This document shows, piece by piece, positions 4,261 to 6,354 of a stretch of 6,354 nt of DNA; within the stretch, counting starts at the first letter, position 1, and each line of letters begins with the position of its first letter. Below the pieces are notes generated by a model. It was not told where the DNA came from. It did not search any database and saw only the letters and a program-made list of their open reading frames with translations. Source of the DNA: CAZCQP01 sp964500895 (GTDB lineage Bacteria; Bacillota; Clostridia; Lachnospirales; JAISER01); assembly GCA_964500895.1 (NCBI GenBank), contig CAZCQP010000078.1:1-6354 (forward strand), given 5' to 3'. A program made the position numbers and the translations under genes.

Positions 4261-5535
4261 GTGTTAACCGCAATTGTTGGTATTAATTGGGGCGACGAAG
4301 GCAAAGGCCGTATGGTGGACCTGCTTTCCTCGGACTATCAGGTGATATGCCGCTATCAGGGGGGCAACAACGCAGGCCATACGGTGATGAACGAAAAAGG
4401 CAAATTTATTTTGAATCTGCTGCCGTCCGGCATTCTGCGGGACACCACCGTGAATGTGATGGGCAACGGCATGGTCATTGATATAGAACATTTATGGGGG
4501 GAAATGTCTGCCCTGAACAAGCAAGGGGTGGCCATTACCCCAGAGAACTTAAAAATAAGCGACAAAGCCATCATCTGCCTGCCCTACCACAAGATGCAGG
4601 ACATTTGGGAAGAAGACCGGCTGGGAGACAAGAAATTCGGCTCTACCAGACGGGGGATTGCCCCGGTATATGCGGACAAGTATATGAAAAAAGGCATCCG
4701 CATGGGGGATTTGTTCCAATTGAACGCCCTTAAAGATAAGCTGGCAGACATTCTGGAATGGAAAAACTTAACCCTTTCCGGTTACGGCCAAGGTGCAGTT
4801 GCTGTGCAGGACATGCTGAATTGGCTTGAAGAATTTGGCACCCCGTTGCTGCCTTATATTACCGATACCACGTCCTACTTAACCCAGGCTGCGCAAAAAG
4901 GGCAGCACATTATGTTTGAAGCCCAGCTTGGCGCTTTGCGGGACATTGATTTTGGCATTTACCCATACACTTCCTCATCTTCTACCATTGCGGCTTATGC
5001 ACCCATCGGTTCCGGCATACCCGGTGCCAAGTTGGATAACGTGATTGGCATTATGAAAGCTTATTCCAGCTGCGTGGGGGAAGGCCCCTTTACCGCCGAG
5101 TTGTTCGGGGAAGAAGCGGTGGGCTTACGTGAAGCAGGCGGGGAATACGGTGCCGCCACAGGCAGACCACGGCGTGTGGGTGGTTTTGATGTGCCGGCCT
5201 CCTTGTACGGGGTGAAGGTGCAGGGCGCAGACTATTTGGCTTTAACCAAGCTGGACGTGCTTTCCTACCTGGAAAAAATACCGGTTTGCGTGGCCTATGA
5301 GGTAGACGGTGTGCAAACCACAGACTTTCCTACCGGTGATAAACTGACGCGGGCAAAACCAGTTTATGAATATCTTGAAGGCTTTAAATGCGACATTTCC
5401 AAATGCCGCACGCCAGAAGAATTGCCGCAGGCCGCACGGGACTATATTCAATTTATTGAAAAGGCCGTGGGTTGCCCCATTCGGTATGTATCTGTGGGGC
5501 CAAAAAGAGATGATTACTTGGTGATGAACCAATAA
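4261..5535 (+). CDS. purA: Adenylosuccinate synthetase (424 aa)
   Basis: PurA condenses IMP with L-aspartate using GTP to form adenylosuccinate, the first committed step from IMP to AMP, in the cytosol. The P-loop-like GINWGDEGKGR (7-17) holds the catalytic Asp12, and GGNNAGHT (34-41) holds catalytic His40. GSTRRGIAPVYADK (127-140) corresponds to the IMP-contacting loop, GAATGRPRR (297-305) to the aspartate-binding loop, and TKLDVL (329-334) and SVGPKRDD (411-418) to the guanine end. Length is normal (about 424-432). Start is GTG at 4261. Several motifs differ from E. coli: GINWG for GTQWG, STRRG for TTGRG, FEAQLGALRDID for FEGAQGTLLDID, and SSCVGEGPF for TRVGAGPF. From memory these fit a divergent clostridial PurA clade rather than damage. 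It is the first gene of a short operon with the DUF624 gene 24 bp downstream. Confidence 0.95.
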   Translation: MLTAIVGINWGDEGKGRMVDLLSSDYQVICRYQGGNNAGHTVMNEKGKFILNLLPSGILRDTTVNVMGNGMVIDIEHLWGEMSALNKQGVAITPENLKISDKAIICLPYHKMQDIWEEDRLGDKKFGSTRRGIAPVYADKYMKKGIRMGDLFQLNALKDKLADILEWKNLTLSGYGQGAVAVQDMLNWLEEFGTPLLPYITDTTSYLTQAAQKGQHIMFEAQLGALRDIDFGIYPYTSSSSTIAAYAPIGSGIPGAKLDNVIGIMKAYSSCVGEGPFTAELFGEEAVGLREAGGEYGAATGRPRRVGGFDVPASLYGVKVQGADYLALTKLDVLSYLEKIPVCVAYEVDGVQTTDFPTGDKLTRAKPVYEYLEGFKCDISKCRTPEELPQAARDYIQFIEKAVGCPIRYVSVGPKRDDYLVMNQ

Positions 5536-5559
5536 AGAATGAAGTAAGGAGGCGGCGCT

Positions 5560-6222
5560 ATGGGCGGATTTTTTAGCATGGACGGCACATTTGCAAAAAT
5601 AGGCAACGGCATTGCAGATATTTTCATTCTAGGTTTGCTTTGGCTGGTGGTTAGTGTGCCTGTGTTCACCATGGGCGCCGCCACCTCTGCACTGTTTTAC
5701 GTCACCACCAAAAGGGTGTCGGGCAGAGAAGGCTATTTAATGAAGGACTTTTTTAAAAGCTTTAAAGCCAACTTTGTTCAGGCCACGGTAGCATGGGTTC
5801 TTATGCTTTGTGTGTTTGCATTATTATGGGTGAATGGCAGTTTAATTGCCAGCATGGAAAACCCGCCCTTCTTCTTACTGCCAATCAATCTGTTTTGCGC
5901 TATCGAGTTGCTTTTGGTGTGGATTTATCTCTTTCCACTTATTGCCCGGTTTCATATGAAAACGGGGGCAGTGATACGTGCGGCGTTTTTTATGGCACAC
6001 CGGCATTTGCCCACAACACTCATTTGTGTGGGGCTGATGGTGCTGCTGGGTACAGGGCTTTCCTTTCTGCCTATGTTTATGCCAGGGGCTATGGGGGTGT
6101 ATGCCATGGTGGCATCCTACCCTTTGATGGCTGTTTTTAGAAAATATCATCCGCAGATGGATAAAGATACTGTTGCAACCCCAGAGGAAAAGACAGCCCG
6201 CAGCAACATTGCGCGAATATAA
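5560..6222 (+). CDS. DUF624 / YesL-type integral membrane protein (220 aa)
   Basis: This predicted cytoplasmic-membrane protein has about five hydrophobic helices: roughly residues 19-47, 72-97, 103-129, 150-171 and 173-194. The N-terminal pattern (residues 13-47: KIGN, then a hydrophobic stretch, then VSVPVFTMGAATSALFY) and the aromatic/basic block FFKSFKANFVQA (64-75) are typical of the DUF624 family, to which Bacillus YesL belongs. Members often sit near carbohydrate-uptake genes, but their biochemical role is unestablished. The polar, charged tail (195-220) is probably cytoplasmic. ATG at 5560 follows AAGGAGG (5546-5552) by 7 nt; an internal Met7 has no comparable site. It starts 24 bp after purA with no promoter or terminator between, so co-transcription is likely. 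No clear terminator follows it. Confidence 0.85.
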   Translation: MGGFFSMDGTFAKIGNGIADIFILGLLWLVVSVPVFTMGAATSALFYVTTKRVSGREGYLMKDFFKSFKANFVQATVAWVLMLCVFALLWVNGSLIASMENPPFFLLPINLFCAIELLLVWIYLFPLIARFHMKTGAVIRAAFFMAHRHLPTTLICVGLMVLLGTGLSFLPMFMPGAMGVYAMVASYPLMAVFRKYHPQMDKDTVATPEEKTARSNIARI

Positions 6223-6243
6223 AATGACCCTAAAAGCAATAAT

Positions 6244-6280
6244 AAAACTAAAACAAAATAATTCAAAAAATTTCAAAAAA
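6244..6280 (+). promoter_or_regulatory. Phased A-tracts, UP-element-like
   Basis: A-runs at 6244-6247, 6255-6258, 6265-6270 and 6275-6280 have centres 10 to 11 bp apart, with one more run at 6250-6253. This spacing produces bent DNA and lies directly upstream of a strong -35 box, the position where the RNA polymerase alpha subunit binds UP elements. Confidence 0.6.
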
Positions 6281-6284
6281 GTAG

Positions 6285-6313
6285 TTGACATATTGGAATG
6301 CATATGGTAAGAT
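6285..6313 (+). promoter_or_regulatory. Strong promoter at the right edge, stable-RNA-like
   Basis: TTGACA (6285-6290, perfect), a 17-bp spacer and TAAGAT (6308-6313, five of six) with TGG just upstream (extended -10). With the A-rich tract before it, the arrangement resembles rRNA or tRNA operon promoters of Clostridia. The transcript would begin near 6320. The remaining bases to 6354 contain no ribosome binding site or start codon. The driven gene is outside the window, so its identity is inference. Confidence 0.8.
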
Positions 6314-6316
6314 ACA

Positions 6317-6339
6317 TTTCGTTGTCGCAGCAAACGAGA
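6317..6339 (+). other. Short hairpin at the start of the edge transcript
   Basis: UUUCGUU (6317-6323) can pair with AACGAGA (6333-6339), seven pairs including one U-G, around a 9-nt loop. CGCAGC in the loop (6326-6331) recurs at 6346-6351. Because transcription should begin near 6320, the lower stem may not be fully transcribed. It may be part of a structured leader such as that of an rRNA operon, but too little is visible to say. Confidence 0.3.
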
Positions 6340-6354
6340 AACAAGCGCAGCGGC

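Noticed and set aside
5875..6333. Minus-strand 152-residue frame opposite the DUF624 gene
   Set aside because: His/Cys-rich, no family resemblance, and antisense to a well-supported membrane protein; its start lies inside the edge promoter region.

Overview
This window looks like chromosomal DNA from a Gram-positive bacterium of the class Clostridia, probably near the Oscillospirales/Ruminococcaceae. That placement is an inference. It rests on near-perfect AGGAGG ribosome binding sites in front of every gene, SigA-type promoters with 17-bp spacers and TGn extended -10 motifs, a textbook CIRCE operator in front of groESL, a PurA of the divergent clostridial type, and a DUF624/YesL-type membrane protein.

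The layout is two divergent blocks around an intergenic region at 4010-4260. Leftward (minus strand) run an HD-domain hydrolase gene (4009-3467), groES (3290-3000), groEL (2968-1328) and a glyceraldehyde-3-phosphate dehydrogenase gene (1191-184), which ends at a strong hairpin terminator (106-155). Rightward (plus strand) run purA (4261-5535) and, 24 bp later, a five-helix DUF624 membrane protein gene (5560-6222). An A-rich tract and a very strong promoter (6285-6313) follow, and their product lies beyond the window. The first 88 bases may be the 3' end of a convergent gene, but this is weak.

The genes are housekeeping: protein folding under HrcA/CIRCE heat-shock control, glycolysis, and AMP synthesis. 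The left arm is probably three transcription units rather than one. The HD gene has a perfect-consensus promoter, groESL has its own promoter plus CIRCE, and gap appears to have a promoter embedded in the hairpin that ends groESL transcription.

The least ordinary parts are non-coding. A 95-bp element with 20-bp imperfect terminal inverted repeats (4088-4182), resembling a miniature transposable element, lies between the divergent HD and purA promoters and touches the purA -35 box. The groEL-gap junction combines a terminator and a promoter. A second dyad, distinct from CIRCE, overlaps the groESL -35 box. The right edge carries helically phased A-tracts before an rRNA/tRNA-like promoter. I found no CRISPR array, tRNA, prophage or clearly novel multi-gene system.
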